64,000 nt of DNA from Lytechinus pictus (GCF_037042905.1 NC_087258.1:7666501-7730500), one strand, 5' to 3'. Positions 12,326-24,328 are shown, counted from the first letter of the stretch. A program made the numbers and translations. The notes: a model not told the origin generated them from the sequence alone.

Positions 12326-13250
12326 AAATCATAATGATGAGTCTTTTAATAAAAAAGATTCGTGGTTAGACCTGCACATTGTTCCACTTTCTTTCAAGGG
12401 TCATATCCATGATCCAAACCCATTCTCTTTAGACATATGTGCTCTTATTTGCGAATGATATCTTATATAGTCAGCTCAACATTTTTGAAGCTTTGTGCAT
12501 CCCGTAATATCTAAATTATGTATTGTCACGTTTTTTGTGTTTGCTTGAATTTAGAAAATCTGATTGACATTACTTGAAAGAAAACGAAACCAGCATGGTC
12601 ATGTTATCAAACCGTTTTAGACAATTCATTATTTCGTGGAAAATTTTCGAAAGTGAGGGCCAGGTACACTGGATTTAGCAACAATGTCTGAACGGTTTTA
12701 CTGAAAAGGAATAGGCAAATATTGATTACTTTCAATCTGATATGAGCAGGGGCTGTTCCAACGGGGGTGGGGAAGAGACATGGTCGTGACAAAAGGCAAA
12801 AATTGTAAACAGTCAAGAATACGCTTAGAAAAAGAGGTTCAAGTCATGTAACCCTGGTGAGGAAAGATGACGTCACCATCAGGTTTCTTGCCTCACCTCC
12901 CAACAAAATACCTAATGGTGCCCACGTTTTACGTATTTTATACAATTTTTTTTCCCGAAATATCACGTCTTCTTGTCGGCTTGGATTTTTTCTGTGTGAC
13001 TGGAGAGCACATTATACTTTTTTTCTCCCCCAACTTACCGGTCAAAGTGTAATTGACTCAAATTTGTGACAATGCATGCCGCTCTTTTTCTACTGCGAGT
13101 GCCCTTGACTACCTCATCCCCAATGGAATCAATTCAAACTGGAGCTTGTCATATTAAATCCCTTGGAATAGACATTGGAAGGGATGACTTTGATGTCGTA
13201 CATCGGCGTAGTTCAAGGGTGGGGTAGAGACATAAAAATATATTTCTTTT

Positions 13251-13923
13251 CAGGGGCGGCGCAATATAGGGGTGGGGTGGTCAGGGGACGACCGCCCCTT
13301 TATGATTTTCAAGTATAGTGAGAGGGGATCGAGAAGAAAAAATATAAAGAAGAGGGATAAAAGTGAAAGGTAGACGAAAGAAAAGATTGAAAGCGATGTC
13401 GATCTGTGCTGTGCATGGAACCTTATAAGATACGATGATTATGTATTTTAAGCGTGCAAAAATGAAGTCGTGCACATTTGGGTCAACCCCCGGTTTATTT
13501 CCAATTCTTCTTATGCCAATTCGTCCAATTGCCAACTCGTCTACTATCATTTGGTCTACCATCAGTTCGTCCACTATCCACATGGTCTAATTACCAATTC
13601 GCACACTCACCATTTCGTCTGATAACCAGTTGATCCATTTAGTCCGTGTACCATTTGGTCTAATTTGACTCAGTGTCTGTTGTACAAAATAAATTAAATG
13701 AATATTAGACCAAGTGGTTATGAGACGAAATGGTGATAAGACGAAGTGATGCATGATTGGACCAAATGGTTATTGGACCAAATGGTTGTTAGACGAAATG
13801 TTGATGGACGAAATGGCATTAGACTACATGAAAGGAGACCATGTGGTGAGTGGACGAGTTGGCAGTAGACGAATTGGCAATTTACCCCCCCCCCCCCACT
13901 ATAATTTCCTGGTGCCGCGACTG
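13251..13923. mobile_element. Second CAGGGGCGGCGC-ended element carrying a motif-array insert
   Basis: The left end is CAGGGGCGGCGC as in the 12088 element. The right end GTGCCGCGACTG is a diverged inverse. An internal inverted motif array (13500-13884) appears to be inserted in it. The right boundary is uncertain. Confidence 0.5.
13500..13884. mobile_element. Inverted array of an AGACGAAATGGT-type motif
   Basis: The left half holds many words such as CCATTTCGTCT, CCAATTCGTCC and CCATTTGGTCT; the right half holds their inverses (AGACGAAATGGT, GGACCAAATGG, AGACGAATTGG). The two halves pair around an AT-rich centre near 13690. A second copy with the same vocabulary lies at 33471-33795. Confidence 0.8.
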
Positions 13924-14554
13924 ATTCTGCTCAAAATTACTTTGGCATCATTGATGAAAGTCATGTTGGTATCGAAATTGATATAAAATACTTTAATTTT
14001 CATATTATAGTGTTAACTTGTAAACGCCCCTGTCGTATACCGATATAAAATCGGGTTGAGGGGGGAGGGTAGTACATTTTTTAAACAACAAATGGTCACT
14101 GCAATATCCGGAAGCAATTTCAACTTGAAAAATTATCCAAATTACGTGAGGGGGCACTTTGCCCTCCCCCCCCCCCCTATGACCAGATATGCTAAGTGCC
14201 CTGCCCCCTTTTTCGGAAAAGTGAAACGACTGGCTATACGCGGTTAAGAAATGTTTCAGACCCAACCGCTCGTTTTCATGGAAAGTGAAACCACTCATAT
14301 GTTGTGCATCTCCACCCCTCTCCACAAAGGACAGGAGTACAGTGTACAACAAAGCGTTTTCATTGTATTACCATCTTGATCTAACTCCCTGAACGTATTC
14401 CTAAGTTTCGTTGATAGTTTCATCTTCATAAAGGCCCACTGCCATGAAATAAGTCAGATCAGACTCTGATTTTGACAGAACCAAGACTGCTTGAAGGGAT
14501 TTCTGGAATACGGTGTTCATGTTTCCTCATTGATCGACCAGGAATTCATTGACG

Positions 14555-16369
14555 ATGAGTACACATGGGAAGACGATGAAGGCATTCCTCGTTCTCCTGC
14601 TCACGACCATGGTCATCGACCTCCCCGACTGTGTGGACGCTAAGGGTGTGCGATCACCAACTCCCACTGACGAATTTTTGGCAAGTTTCTTCGAGCCCAG
14701 CTCCTCGGCCTCGGAGGCGAACGATGGAGAGGACGGCGGTGCATCAACGACTACGGCTACGATGGCGACAACGACAGCGTCTAGTAGTGGTATGAAGGGT
14801 CGGGATGGCGTTGTTGATCTTGTCGACCAATTAGCTGAAGGTGATGTTGGCTATTATATTTGTAACTTCGAATTAGTGCTGAAATTCAATCAGAGTACTA
14901 AAAACGATTGAGCATGGATGGAAAGTTATATAGAAAGATTCGAAGTCAAGGATAAAGAGAGGGGGGTGCAAATACAGACAGAGAGTGTAAGTTGCTTAAG
15001 AATGTGCGTTTCGGGGGTATTTCTAGTAGAGCATTGACACACGAATAATGATAATTATTTTGGAAAGAAAAAAAATCGAAAATGGGGTAAATATTGAATG
15101 ATCAGCAAAGGCTGGTTAAAAGTGAAAGAAAAAAAAATCATGAACGTGATAGATGTGCTCGATACCAATAATAATTGAATTCATTGCAGTAATATACCAA
15201 TTATGTACTTTCACTGTCATGATTTATTAAAAAGATTTCTTATGAATATCGCACCGGTATGTAGGCCTACTGTAATTTGTATTTGGCCTTTATTGTATTT
15301 TTGGCCCCTTTTGAATTTGAATTCAGCACACGTTGATATTATCCTCTTCCACACGGGAATATTTTATGAAATGACTTCTTGGGCGTTTTATCCGACAAGT
15401 CCCATTTTATCCTACAGTTACCATAGTAACAATGATTCATCAAAATCAAGGGAAAATGTCAGATCTAAAAACCTGTCAGACAAATATGTAGAAAAAGTAC
15501 TCCCGAAGTAAACACATCAAAATATCTAAGGATGATACTTATGAAAATAGATACATTTTCATCAATCTCTATCTTACACAGAAAATGATATTAAAATGAC
15601 GGCAGTAAATATGTGATAATGAACATGATATCATAGCCCTTTAAAAAGTGATTTGTCCCAGTTATGGGCGTCTCTGCATGGACATTTCACCAAAAAGGGT
15701 ACTAGTAGATGAACATTTTTGTAGGATTATCTTTGATTTTTTTTAATTCTCCCACAGAAATTGTGGACTCAGTCAAAGTTGACGAGATGCAGGAGAAGAT
15801 GACAAGATTAGAGTCTAGGGTTTCTGATCTTGAGCGATCGACTAACAAACTCAAGAAGCTAGCCCTGGCGGCAATGAGCGTAGCTCTTGCTGATGATGGC
15901 GAGACGTGTTCGGAGGCAGAAGCACTAGGTGTCCACAACTTGATGAAAGGTATTTATTATTTTATTTATTTCCGGTATTAACCTATTAAATACTAAATTT
16001 AGATATTCCCATTGACTTTGAAGGGGCAATGTTTGGTTCCAGTAGTAAATGGGCTAAATAATCAGGGTAGCCCCTGTCACAACCGATATCTCACACCAAC
16101 GCATAATGTCGCAGTCAACGCATATTGTCGTTACTTTTCTAACGCATAACGTCACATGTCGCAACGCATACTGTCGCAGCGAAAATTTCTAATGCATGTC
16201 ACACGTCACAACGCATAATGTCACAGCGGTATTTGCTCCAGGACTCGATAAGATAATATTATAAAACATGTTTCACGCAGTATTTTGTTCAAGTTCATTC
16301 ATCCGAACGTTTTTTAGAGTGTGTGTAAGGGTGTGTTGGAATGCATGGTTGTGTGTGTTTAGGGCAGGA

Positions 16370-16411
<42 letters not shown>

Positions 16412-16448
16412 TCCACACACCCTCACCCCCACACACACACGCACACAC

Positions 16449-16485
<37 letters not shown>

Positions 16486-17769
16486 TATATATATATTTAT
16501 ATATGTGTGTGTGTGGTGAGGGTGAGGATGATGTGTGAGTGTGTGTGTGGATATATAATTACTTCAACATATTTCACCATTTCACTACATTTCTTTCACA
16601 ATATACTTTGTTTAACTGTTTTTTTTTTTTTTTTACAATTGAGAAAAAGTGAGTATACACCCTGTAGGTTCACTCCTCGTGTGGGACGGCCGATTGTACC
16701 TTATATCATTCTCTTTTCCAGGCTTTCAATTGTGAAATATTGGTTTGTAATGGCAATATAATTAATTTTCTCAACCCGGACCTAATGATGATGTATTATG
16801 TGTATTTTAACGAAATTTCTCCATTCTAATCTAATCTCTGACGTACGCGAGTGTTGATTCCACGGGCGTAAATCCAGGGGATTGGGGGATATATGTTCAT
16901 TCATTTTTCGGAGAAGGGAATGGCCTGTGTAATCATCCCCAAAAAAATTACCGTCGAACATCACAATAAATTATGATAAATTATAATGATTAATAATAAT
17001 TATAATAAAAACAATAATATTGATATCAGATGATAATAATGATGATAATAATAATTATGAAAGTAGAATTTCAATTGATCCAGCGGGACCGAAGGGTCCG
17101 CCCCTTTCCCCTTATTGGCGACACAAAGAAGATAAAGGGGGAGTAAAGGGGGAAAGGAGGTGAGAAGAAAAAAAAAGAGTTAAACTAAGAGGGAGAAGGC
17201 AAGTGAATAAAACATGGTGAGGGAAAGACGTGGAAAATGAAAATTCTTCCATGTATCATATAAAGATTTTCGGCTCGACTCTGCGCTTGTATAATTTAAT
17301 TAGGAAGATATCCATCATTTTCATGATTACTAAACGAGCTCAGAATGCCCCGTTTGTTTCTAGGTCAAATTCTTGGTCTAGATTTGTAAAAAAAAAAACA
17401 GTTCTCGCTTTACGCCCGTATTGTTTGTTGAGTAACTTTGAAATCTGCAGTTTCAAATCGGAATTTTCAGCCCGCGCTTTACGTTTGCATAGTTCATTTA
17501 AGAAGAAAATCGTTCTTTTCAATGTTACAAAATATAAATAAGTGTTCTTTTTGTAAAAAAAAATCAGATTAATCATCTTGTTTGTAAGAATAAAGCCAAT
17601 AAATCACTAATGGGATTACCCCTTCAGAGAAACCAACAAAAACAACTCTTTGCGGCCGATTTGGTTAAAATTTGTGGATAAAAACGTTTTTCCACCCTAC
17701 CCCTATTGTCGAAAACTGGATCTGCCCCTGACAGTATTGCTACTACTACTACTTCTACTACACTAATAT

Positions 17770-17845
<76 letters not shown>

Positions 17846-17846
17846 G

Positions 17847-17925
<79 letters not shown>

Positions 17926-20900
17926 AACTACTATTAGTAATGGTGATTAGCCCATTGGCAATTAGTAAATGGCAATTGGCTACCCTGATTGCGAAATGAT
18001 CTGGGATACGATTTACACCGATATTGCACAAAAAGTAACATCTATAAATATTATTTTGTGGTTCGATAAAGGATTCCCAGCTATGACATTTAGTCCATCC
18101 CAGTCGTCACCGACCACCAGTCTCCATCAATATTGCGATGATCTAGGTACGTCCATGAAGCCAGCGGTCTCCTGCAACCAGCTCAAACTGACTTGTAACA
18201 AACCATCCGGACACTACTACTTGGAAAACGGATATTTCACAGAGGTACGAGAAACTTTTACAATGATTTTTAAAAATTTGCAATGTTATAGGAAGATATG
18301 GAAAGTTCAAGAAAATTGCTGAAGGCTCCACAAGGATGTTGCGTATAACTTCCAGACCTTGCGAATTTCTGCAACTTATCCAACTTGATGAAAACATTGA
18401 CAGTGTTGAAGGAGTTATGGAAAGTTCTTGCTTCGGATGCAGTACTTTCAGCAGCATATTAATGTCATCCGTGAATATCAAAATAAAAAAGTTAACGCTT
18501 TGTAATATACTATGTTCAATTTCGACAGGTTTTCTGTGAGATGGAATTGTTTGGGGGCGGATGGGCCAGGTATGGTAAGGCGGGTAAACAGAACGTATGG
18601 AACTTCATCGACGAAGACCTAATTGAAGTACGACTACAGGTTATGGAGCCATCAGACATAAAGGAAATGATAGATATGAAGTATAATACATTCAAGATCC
18701 ACACAGATGTCACATTCAGGTAATGGAAGAAGGAATGGAGAGAGAGAGAGGGGGGGGGGTAGATAGGGGCGGGGGTATGCAGATTTGAAGGAAATTATAC
18801 TACTGGAAGCACTTTGCTTATCCCCATATTTGGTTTGAAAAGCATTCTCTCGTAAACGGTTTGATTCGGGATTTTCCCCAATATGGGCCACATTATTCTC
18901 TGCCATTTATTTGAAAGTACCCGGGACACCATGCACCCCCAAAGGGTTTTTACTCCAAATTTGATTATTCCTCTGAAATCTTTTTTCGTTCATAAAAGTT
19001 ATAAGTGGGGGTTAGAACCCTTCTACCCGATAACTTCCACGGAATCATTCTGGTTATCATTCAAGTAATATTTATGCGACGGGGCGTAGTTGATGACCTC
19101 CTCCACCCCCAGGACAATGTTTTTTCTCAATTAAAAAACTACAACATTGCTCTCAAGAAAACAAGTGAACACTTAGTCGGAGAGGGGCATTTTTAACATA
19201 TGTTGGAAGCTGGGAGTGGACGTGGCCCTGTGCTGCTGTGCCCTTTGATCTGTCACTACTCACGTTGGTCTATATAATTAGTCGATTTCCTCCCCTTACC
19301 ATTTTCGGATTGGGCCGGTCAGTTGGATCTTTCAACATTATCTTTTCTTATTGAAGCTCTATATATTTCACATATTTCTCATGAAGCGTTCAAGCGGATG
19401 ACAGCACGAACCCATCCCGTATCCACGCCCGAATCCTTCCTTGGTTTAACCGTGCCCCTTTCTACATCGATGGATTCGGAGAGAACTTCACCAGGCTTGA
19501 ATTCCTACCAGGAGGTGGGTTGTATATTAGAGGGTTCCATGATATTTGCTCCGGCGACAATTGCTCCGCTGTAAATTTCACACACTAACGAAATTACCAA
19601 ATTCAACCCCCGGGATTTAACCCTTGATGTGTACTCTACCCTATCATAACCCCCGGGCATAAACTAGTCTGCAGGCACAGACCCTGATTGAAACTTTGAT
19701 CAACAAGTGAGTCTCCACGCAAAGACTAGCACATACAAAACTTGCTGTGTCAATACCTGAGCGAGAGGGCCTTCAGTACACAAGGCATGAGTAGGCTGCA
19801 ATTCAGACCCTTTACTCGAGTGAAGGGTTTGCCCAGCAGACTAGGCATAAACCCCGGTCATAAATCTAATATAAAACCCTATTGCAACCCTAACCCTATA
19901 TCTTATACCAACTAAACCCGGAACAATTGTCGCCGGAGCGAATGTCGTGTCACCGAATAGGGCCTACAGATTGCATTTATAATTGTCAAGAAAGGAAAGC
20001 CAGTAAAATAAGGAAGAAGGGAAGAAGAACAGGATGGTTAGATATCGAGAAGGGCAAAGGTGTGGGTGAAGAAAATGAAGGATAGCAATAGAGGAAGAGG
20101 GGCGGAAAGGGACAGAGAGAAAGAAAAAAAAAGAGGTAGAGAGAGTAAACATTTGCAGGGAGGAGAGAGAGAGATAGTGTGTGTGAAACATATCAAAATG
20201 GTGCCGTGGCCGAGTGGTCTAAGGCGCCTGGCTATACATATAACGTCCGGGGTTCGATCCCCGGCCGCGGCACCTATGCCCGTGGGCAAAGCATTTAATG
20301 TACAATGCTCTTTTAGCTTGCTTTCAAATAAATGGAAATGCTATATGCATTATTGGTATTAACTTGGTGTGCACTTGTTAAAAATATATATATATCGAGG
20401 CTATGGGTACTTGTATAGGGGCGGATAAGAGAAGGGGGTAAAATGAAACTTGCCACGAGGCCCAACTTAATTATCATTCTTATTTCATTATAAATTATCT
20501 TCAAATTTTTTACAATTTCTCTTCTCTGGTGGGGAACCAAATATAATTTTGTTTTATTTGATGGCCTTTGACTTGCTTGGAAGTAAATGTCAGGTACATC
20601 ACTGGGTCTCCACGGTCAACCTTTGATCTGTCTTTGGCAGTGGCGTACCTAGGATTTTCCACAGGGGGGGGGGCAAATTCATCCGCCAAAAAATTTGACA
20701 AGCAAAAAAAAAAAAAAAGGTCTTCAACCACAAATAAAGGATATCGTCCGCAAAAAAAAGAAAAAGAAAAAAAAAGAGTCTTGGGGGGGGGGGGGCAGTC
20801 TGCCCCCTCTGCCCCCCCCCCCCCACCGTAGGTACGCTAGTGGTCTTTGGGGTAAAATATTTCCCATAGATCAAATAACATGTTTTGCTTATCGATTTGA

Positions 20901-21143
20901 ATATCTTTCTCTTTTATTTTTTTCCAAGGTAATCGGATAACCTGTCGTAACACTGCTGGCACATCGCACAAGTGTGGATGGGGTGAAGTTCCAAAACCCA
21001 ATGAGGCATCGGAACAGGTCTTGATCGAGTCCGTCTACTTTGGTCCAAGATCAACATCCAACGGTGCCATGACGTATATGGGGTCCTGGCAGTCCAACAA
21101 ATACACTTGGAATGGGTCCTATTACTACGTCTATGCAAAATAG
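14555..21143 (+). CDS. Secreted coiled-coil protein with fibrinogen-like Cys-rich core, six exons
   Basis: Exons 14555-14840, 15758-15949, 18081-18244, 18529-18719, 19387-19514 and 20929-21143 have GT donors, AG acceptors and compatible phases, and sum to 1176 nt (391 residues plus TAG). An in-frame Met at residue 8 starts the best signal peptide (MKAFLVLLLTT...). Next come a Ser/Thr/Ala-rich linker, a coiled coil at about 102-130 (MTRLESRVSDLERSTNKLKK), and a C-terminal domain with SGHYYLENG, VFCEMELFGGGW (215-226), ILPWFNRAPFYIDGFGENF, CRNTAG and CGWGEVPKPNE, ending in WNGSYYYVYAK. The CEM..GGGW core recalls the start of fibrinogen-related domains, but the later part does not follow that family, so the class is uncertain. 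The 19387 exon was found by phase: without it exon 4 (phase 2) cannot join exon 6. The acceptor of exon 3 is weak. Confidence 0.8.
16077..16225 (+). repeat. Direct array of an AACGCATAATGTCGCA-type motif
   Basis: Five same-orientation variants occur near 16099, 16116, 16139, 16160 and 16209, spaced unevenly by 17-49 bases. Lies in intron 2 of the secreted coiled-coil gene. Confidence 0.75.
16374..16557. repeat. AT/AC dinucleotide microsatellites
   Basis: (TA)n at about 16375-16406, (CA)n near 16429-16447, (AT)n near 16450-16503 and GTGTG words to 16550. The two TA tracts can pair with each other. Confidence 0.9.
17737..17935. repeat. CTA trinucleotide microsatellite, about 190 bp
   Basis: A near-perfect (CTA)n run with a single CTG interruption near 17846, in intron 2 of the secreted coiled-coil gene. 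Poly-Leu and poly-Ser ORFs over it are artefacts. Confidence 0.97.
20200..20345 (+). mobile_element. tRNA-derived SINE with intact A and B boxes
   Basis: The head GGTGCCGTGGCCGAGTGG carries a perfect A box (TGGCCGAGTGG) and the B box GGTTCGATCCC follows; the outer GGTGCCG pairs with CGGCACC. The anticodon arm does not fold and there are extra bases before the 3' acceptor strand, so it is not a working tRNA gene. The head is followed by a SINE body (GCCCGTGGGCAAAGCATTT...). It lies in intron 5 of the secreted coiled-coil gene. Confidence 0.78.
20638..20842. mobile_element. hAT-like MITE with perfect 8-bp target duplication
   Basis: Ends CAGTGGCGTACCTAGG and its near-inverse CGTAGGTACGCTAGTG enclose 205 bp of low-complexity poly-A, poly-G and poly-C. 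The sequence GTCTTTGG flanks both sides exactly (20630-20637 and 20843-20850). An 8-bp duplication plus CAGTGGCG ends are the hallmark of hAT-type non-autonomous elements. The perfect duplication suggests a young insertion, 86 bases upstream of the last exon of the secreted coiled-coil gene. Confidence 0.88.
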
Positions 21144-21291
21144 TTTGCTGAATACAATTAAAAAAAAGCACAACCATGACAGTTTTGTTTTTTTTTTTTG
21201 AAAATTGTATTTCCTCTCTACTGTATTCATCACAGAGTTCATCATGTAGTTCAGATGCGGCGCAATGGTATTTTAATGAGGCTGATCATTG

Positions 21292-21297
21292 AATAAA
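21292..21297 (+). terminator. Poly(A) signal AATAAA of the secreted coiled-coil gene
   Basis: The first AATAAA downstream of the TAG at 21141-21143, about 150 bases away, inside GAATAAAATGTC. A second one lies near 21441. Confidence 0.6.
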
Positions 21298-21449
21298 ATG
21301 TCACTTTTATAGTTACATTAGTTACCCAGCAAATTTGTTACAAAACTCACGTTCGTTACTTTCTTTCATTTCTGTACTTTTTTCATAGGAGGTGCAGCCA
21401 CCCCCTTCCCCAAAGTGGCATCTCTCATGTTTGTAGCACGAATAAAATT

Positions 21450-21930
21450 GTCCCCCATATTTCATTCTTATAATGACTCTTTTGAAACTTTTTAAAAATT
21501 ATTCTTAAGAATGTACTATATCTGTTTTCTTCATCTTTCTCCCGATCATCCCATTTCCCTCCTTTTTCTTTTCTCATGCTATCTAACTTCCTGTTATTAA
21601 ATTTTGTTAATCAATTCAATTTCTTTCTCTCTCTCTCTCTTTTATTTCATATTCATGTGTCTATTATCATCCATTTTCACATACCAACACTTTTTACTTG
21701 ATTATAACCTTTGATTGTAACCTTTTTCTTCCTATCATGTCCCATCTCTTCCTCATCTTTGCATTCTTCAATTTTGGATATCTTTTAAAAAAATCAATAA
21801 TTCCATTATAGTCTCTCTCTCCCTCTAATCACCACTGTCTTTCCACATCCCATCCTTTCATCCTGCTTTTCCTATACCCCTACTTTTCCCCACTACAACC
21901 TCCACTTTCCAGAGTATGAATTAAACAGAT
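21450..21930. other. Intergenic, pyrimidine-rich
   Basis: Runs of TTTCTTC and CTCTCTCT between the convergent 3' ends of the secreted gene and SSU72. No coding signal. Confidence 0.6.
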
Positions 21931-22205
21931 CTGGGCCCTGTCTTACAAAGACTTACGATTGATCCGATCAAACACAACTATGGACGGCCAACAATGTCAA
22001 CATCTAAAATGCAAACTTGTTCAAAATTTTTCTAGATATGATGTACATTCATACATTCATTGTTCTCTTGAAAATTCAGTGTGATTCTCTTTGTTTACTT
22101 AGAAGATTGTGCAAAGTTCTTGTAGAAAAATTTATGCTATGGATTGATTTCCATACAGTTGAGACTGATTGGATCAATCGTAACTCTTTGTGAGACGGGG
22201 CCCTG
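21931..22205. mobile_element. MITE with about 35-bp terminal inverted repeats (GGGCCC family)
   Basis: The left end CTGGGCCCTGTCTTACAAAG with TTACGATTGATCC pairs with the right end read in reverse (CAGGGCCCCGTCTCACAAAG then TTACGATTGATCC). The same kind of terminus is found in the hairpin element at 58851-59015. Confidence 0.82.
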
Positions 22206-22353
22206 TAAAATATTTTAAAATATATGTTTCATTATTTTTGTTTCAGTATTTACTTGTTATGCAAATTAATTGCCATTACCTTGATGTACTAGATACGAAA
22301 TTCAAACAGAATAAATGCTGAATTAAAAGATTTGCATATTTGTTTTGGCATGA

Positions 22354-22359
22354 TTTATT
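22354..22359 (-). terminator. Candidate distal poly(A) signal for SSU72
   Basis: TTTATT on the plus strand gives AATAAA on the minus strand. Using it would give SSU72 a 3'UTR of about 2 kb covering the 47-bp palindrome and the tandem repeat. A transcript end has not been shown. Confidence 0.35.
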
Positions 22360-22577
22360 ACAAAGAGCAAAATACAGAAGTATATTCATATACCTTGGCC
22401 TATAATGTGTAAATACAAAAGAAGAAAAATTTAGGTACAGAATTTTAAGAGTAGATTCATCAAAGTCTGCACTCCAGTGATAGCCATGAATATCATATGC
22501 CTCACTTGTATATTGATTGGTTAATAATTCATAAAATTACAATCAAATTCATGAAAAGCAGCATGTACATGAGAAAA

Positions 22578-22624
22578 ATATCCCTGAAAAGGACCATAAA
22601 ATTTATGGTCCTTTTCTGGGATAT
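22578..22624. repeat. 47-bp near-perfect palindrome
   Basis: ATATCCC, a T-T mismatch, then GAAAAGGACCATAAA pair with their inverses around a single central base at 22601. That is 22 paired bases per arm. It lies downstream of SSU72, within a possible long 3'UTR. Confidence 0.9.
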
Positions 22625-23225
22625 GAAACAAATGCTGCAAGATAGCACTGGACAGAAACAGATGGAAAACCATGACATCCAACCTCTTTAAAGAGAAGGA
22701 ACAGTGGTAAGGTAAGGTTTCTATGTATACGGCTGTGTAAGAAAACAATGATTATTCATGAAGCCCATTATTCATTAAACAAGGGGTTGCTGCAGATAAG
22801 AGAATGAATTGTTGTCATTCTGAACAGTCCGACTGCCAAAAAATTACTTTTTTTCATGATTTTCAAAGAGAACATCAGTTATGGCTTATTAACAATATGC
22901 TATTTGCTTGTGAAGTACAAAGAAATATTTTGTTTCAAATAGAGTATTCTTGATCAAGGAATCATAATTCATACAGAACAAGTACTAACTTGGCCTTCCC
23001 ATGTCAAATAATTATCACAAAAGATTACACTATCATTGTTACCATAAACAGTCCCACAAAGCTTTCAGAATGTTTAAGGCTATTTTGGAAGGTTTAGTAA
23101 GTGTGGGATTGAACTTAATTTTTGATACCATGATAGTACAATATCTAATGAATGGAGTGAGATCATTTAAGACCAAGACTGAGGTTATAGATATCCAACA
23201 TTCTCGTTCCAATATCTAAAAAAAA

Positions 23226-24328
23226 GGCATCTTCTGACACTTCATGAGTGGCCTCTGACGGAAGAAAACCAATGCTTTATCGCCATCTCCACAGGGAAGT
23301 CCATTCCTGTACGGGATCTAATTTTGGGGGGCATGGCTTCTGACTGAAGAATTAAGAAAACCAAGGTGTTATCACCAGTTCCTGAGGGAAGTCATTCCTG
23401 AAAGGGATTAGTTCTTTTAACCCATTGCCTACTGGAACCGACTGATTCCTGTACAAAGTCTATTTGAAAATTAAGAATACAGTTGCCAACGGGTTAAAAG
23501 TGTCCTACGACTGTAGAAAACCAAGGTTTTCTCACCATTTCCTGACTAGACAGTCCATTCCTGTAAGGGATCTAGTTCTTTGCGGCATGGCCTTTGACGA
23601 AAGGCTGAAGAAAACCATGGCAATATTGCTGGGTTCTAGAGGACAGACCAATCCTCCACGGGATTCAGTTTTTGAGTGGCCGCTGACTGAAGTAAACAAG
23701 GTATTATCAATAGCTAACGACTGGGCACTCCATTACCGTAACAATAATAATAATAGCTGGATTTATATAGCACTTTTTGCCTGAGTATACAAAGCGCTTG
23801 CTATTATTTCTTCGGTCTTAGCTCAAGCTCCCATCATCGGCTCTCAGTGCATTCAAGGAAATAATCCTGCCGGGTACCCATTTACATCACCTGGGTCGAG
23901 TGCAGCACAGTGCGGTTACATTTTTTGCTGACGGAAAACACAACATGGCTAGGATTCGAACCCAAGACCCTGTTTGAAAGGCGAGTTTCAGAACCACAAG
24001 ACCAAGACATGCCTACATAACGAAGTTACTGCTTTGAAAAATGGCCCCTGACTCAAGGCTGAAGAAAACCAAGTATTCTCATCAGTTCTTGATGGTAGTT
24101 CATTCCTGCAAGGGATTTAGTCCAAGTGTCGGCTGACTGAAGAATGAAGAAATCCCAAGATTCATCACCATGCTCCTGAGGGCAGTCCTTTCCCGTAATT
24201 ACTTCTTTGAGGAATGCCCTCTGAAGACTGAAAAAACAAGGTCTTATCAGCAGTTCCTAATTGGGCAGTCTATTCCAGTAAGTTATTCAGTTCTTTGTGG
24301 CACCTGACTGAAGACTGAATTAAACCAG
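23226..24328. repeat. Diverged tandem repeat of about 100-110 bp abutting the SSU72 stop
   Basis: About nine decayed units share the order GGC.TCTGACTGAAGA..., AAAACCAAGGT.TTATCACCAGTTCCTGA, GGGCAGTCCATTCCTGTAAG, GGATCTAGTTCTTTG. The array is interrupted by a SINE at 23738-24016 and ends only a few bases from the SSU72 stop codon, so it would be transcribed as the start of its 3'UTR. Confidence 0.8.
23738..24016 (-). mobile_element. tRNA-derived SINE, minus orientation, inside the tandem repeat
   Basis: On the minus strand a tRNA-like head ends in the B box GGTTCGAATCC, followed by a body with GGTAAATGGGTACCC and a tail ending in an ATT-type triplet run (plus-strand AATAATAATAATAGC at 23742). 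It clearly splits the surrounding tandem repeat. Confidence 0.8.

Larger units (their letters stand above)
11065..14300. other. Intergenic region with mobile-element fragments
   Basis: No coding sequence recognised. It contains two elements with CAGGGGCGGCGC ends (listed separately), several G or C runs (near 11861, 12114, 13886, 14168), and a CRE-like TGACGTCA near 12868 that I cannot tie to a gene. Confidence 0.5.

Noticed and set aside
12860-12880. CRE-like TGACGTCA as a regulatory site
   Set aside because: Palindromic 8-mers of this kind occur several times in non-genic parts of the window (about 9287, 27606) and no promoter lies nearby.
16077-16225. CRISPR-like array
   Set aside because: Repeats are imperfect and unevenly spaced with no regular spacers, and the genome is eukaryotic.
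17624-18031. Poly-Ser and poly-Leu ORFs over the CTA repeat
   Set aside because: They are translations of a trinucleotide microsatellite in an intron; no flanking conserved sequence.
20200-20274. Functional tRNA gene
   Set aside because: A and B boxes are intact, but the anticodon stem does not pair, extra bases lie before the acceptor strand, and a SINE body follows.
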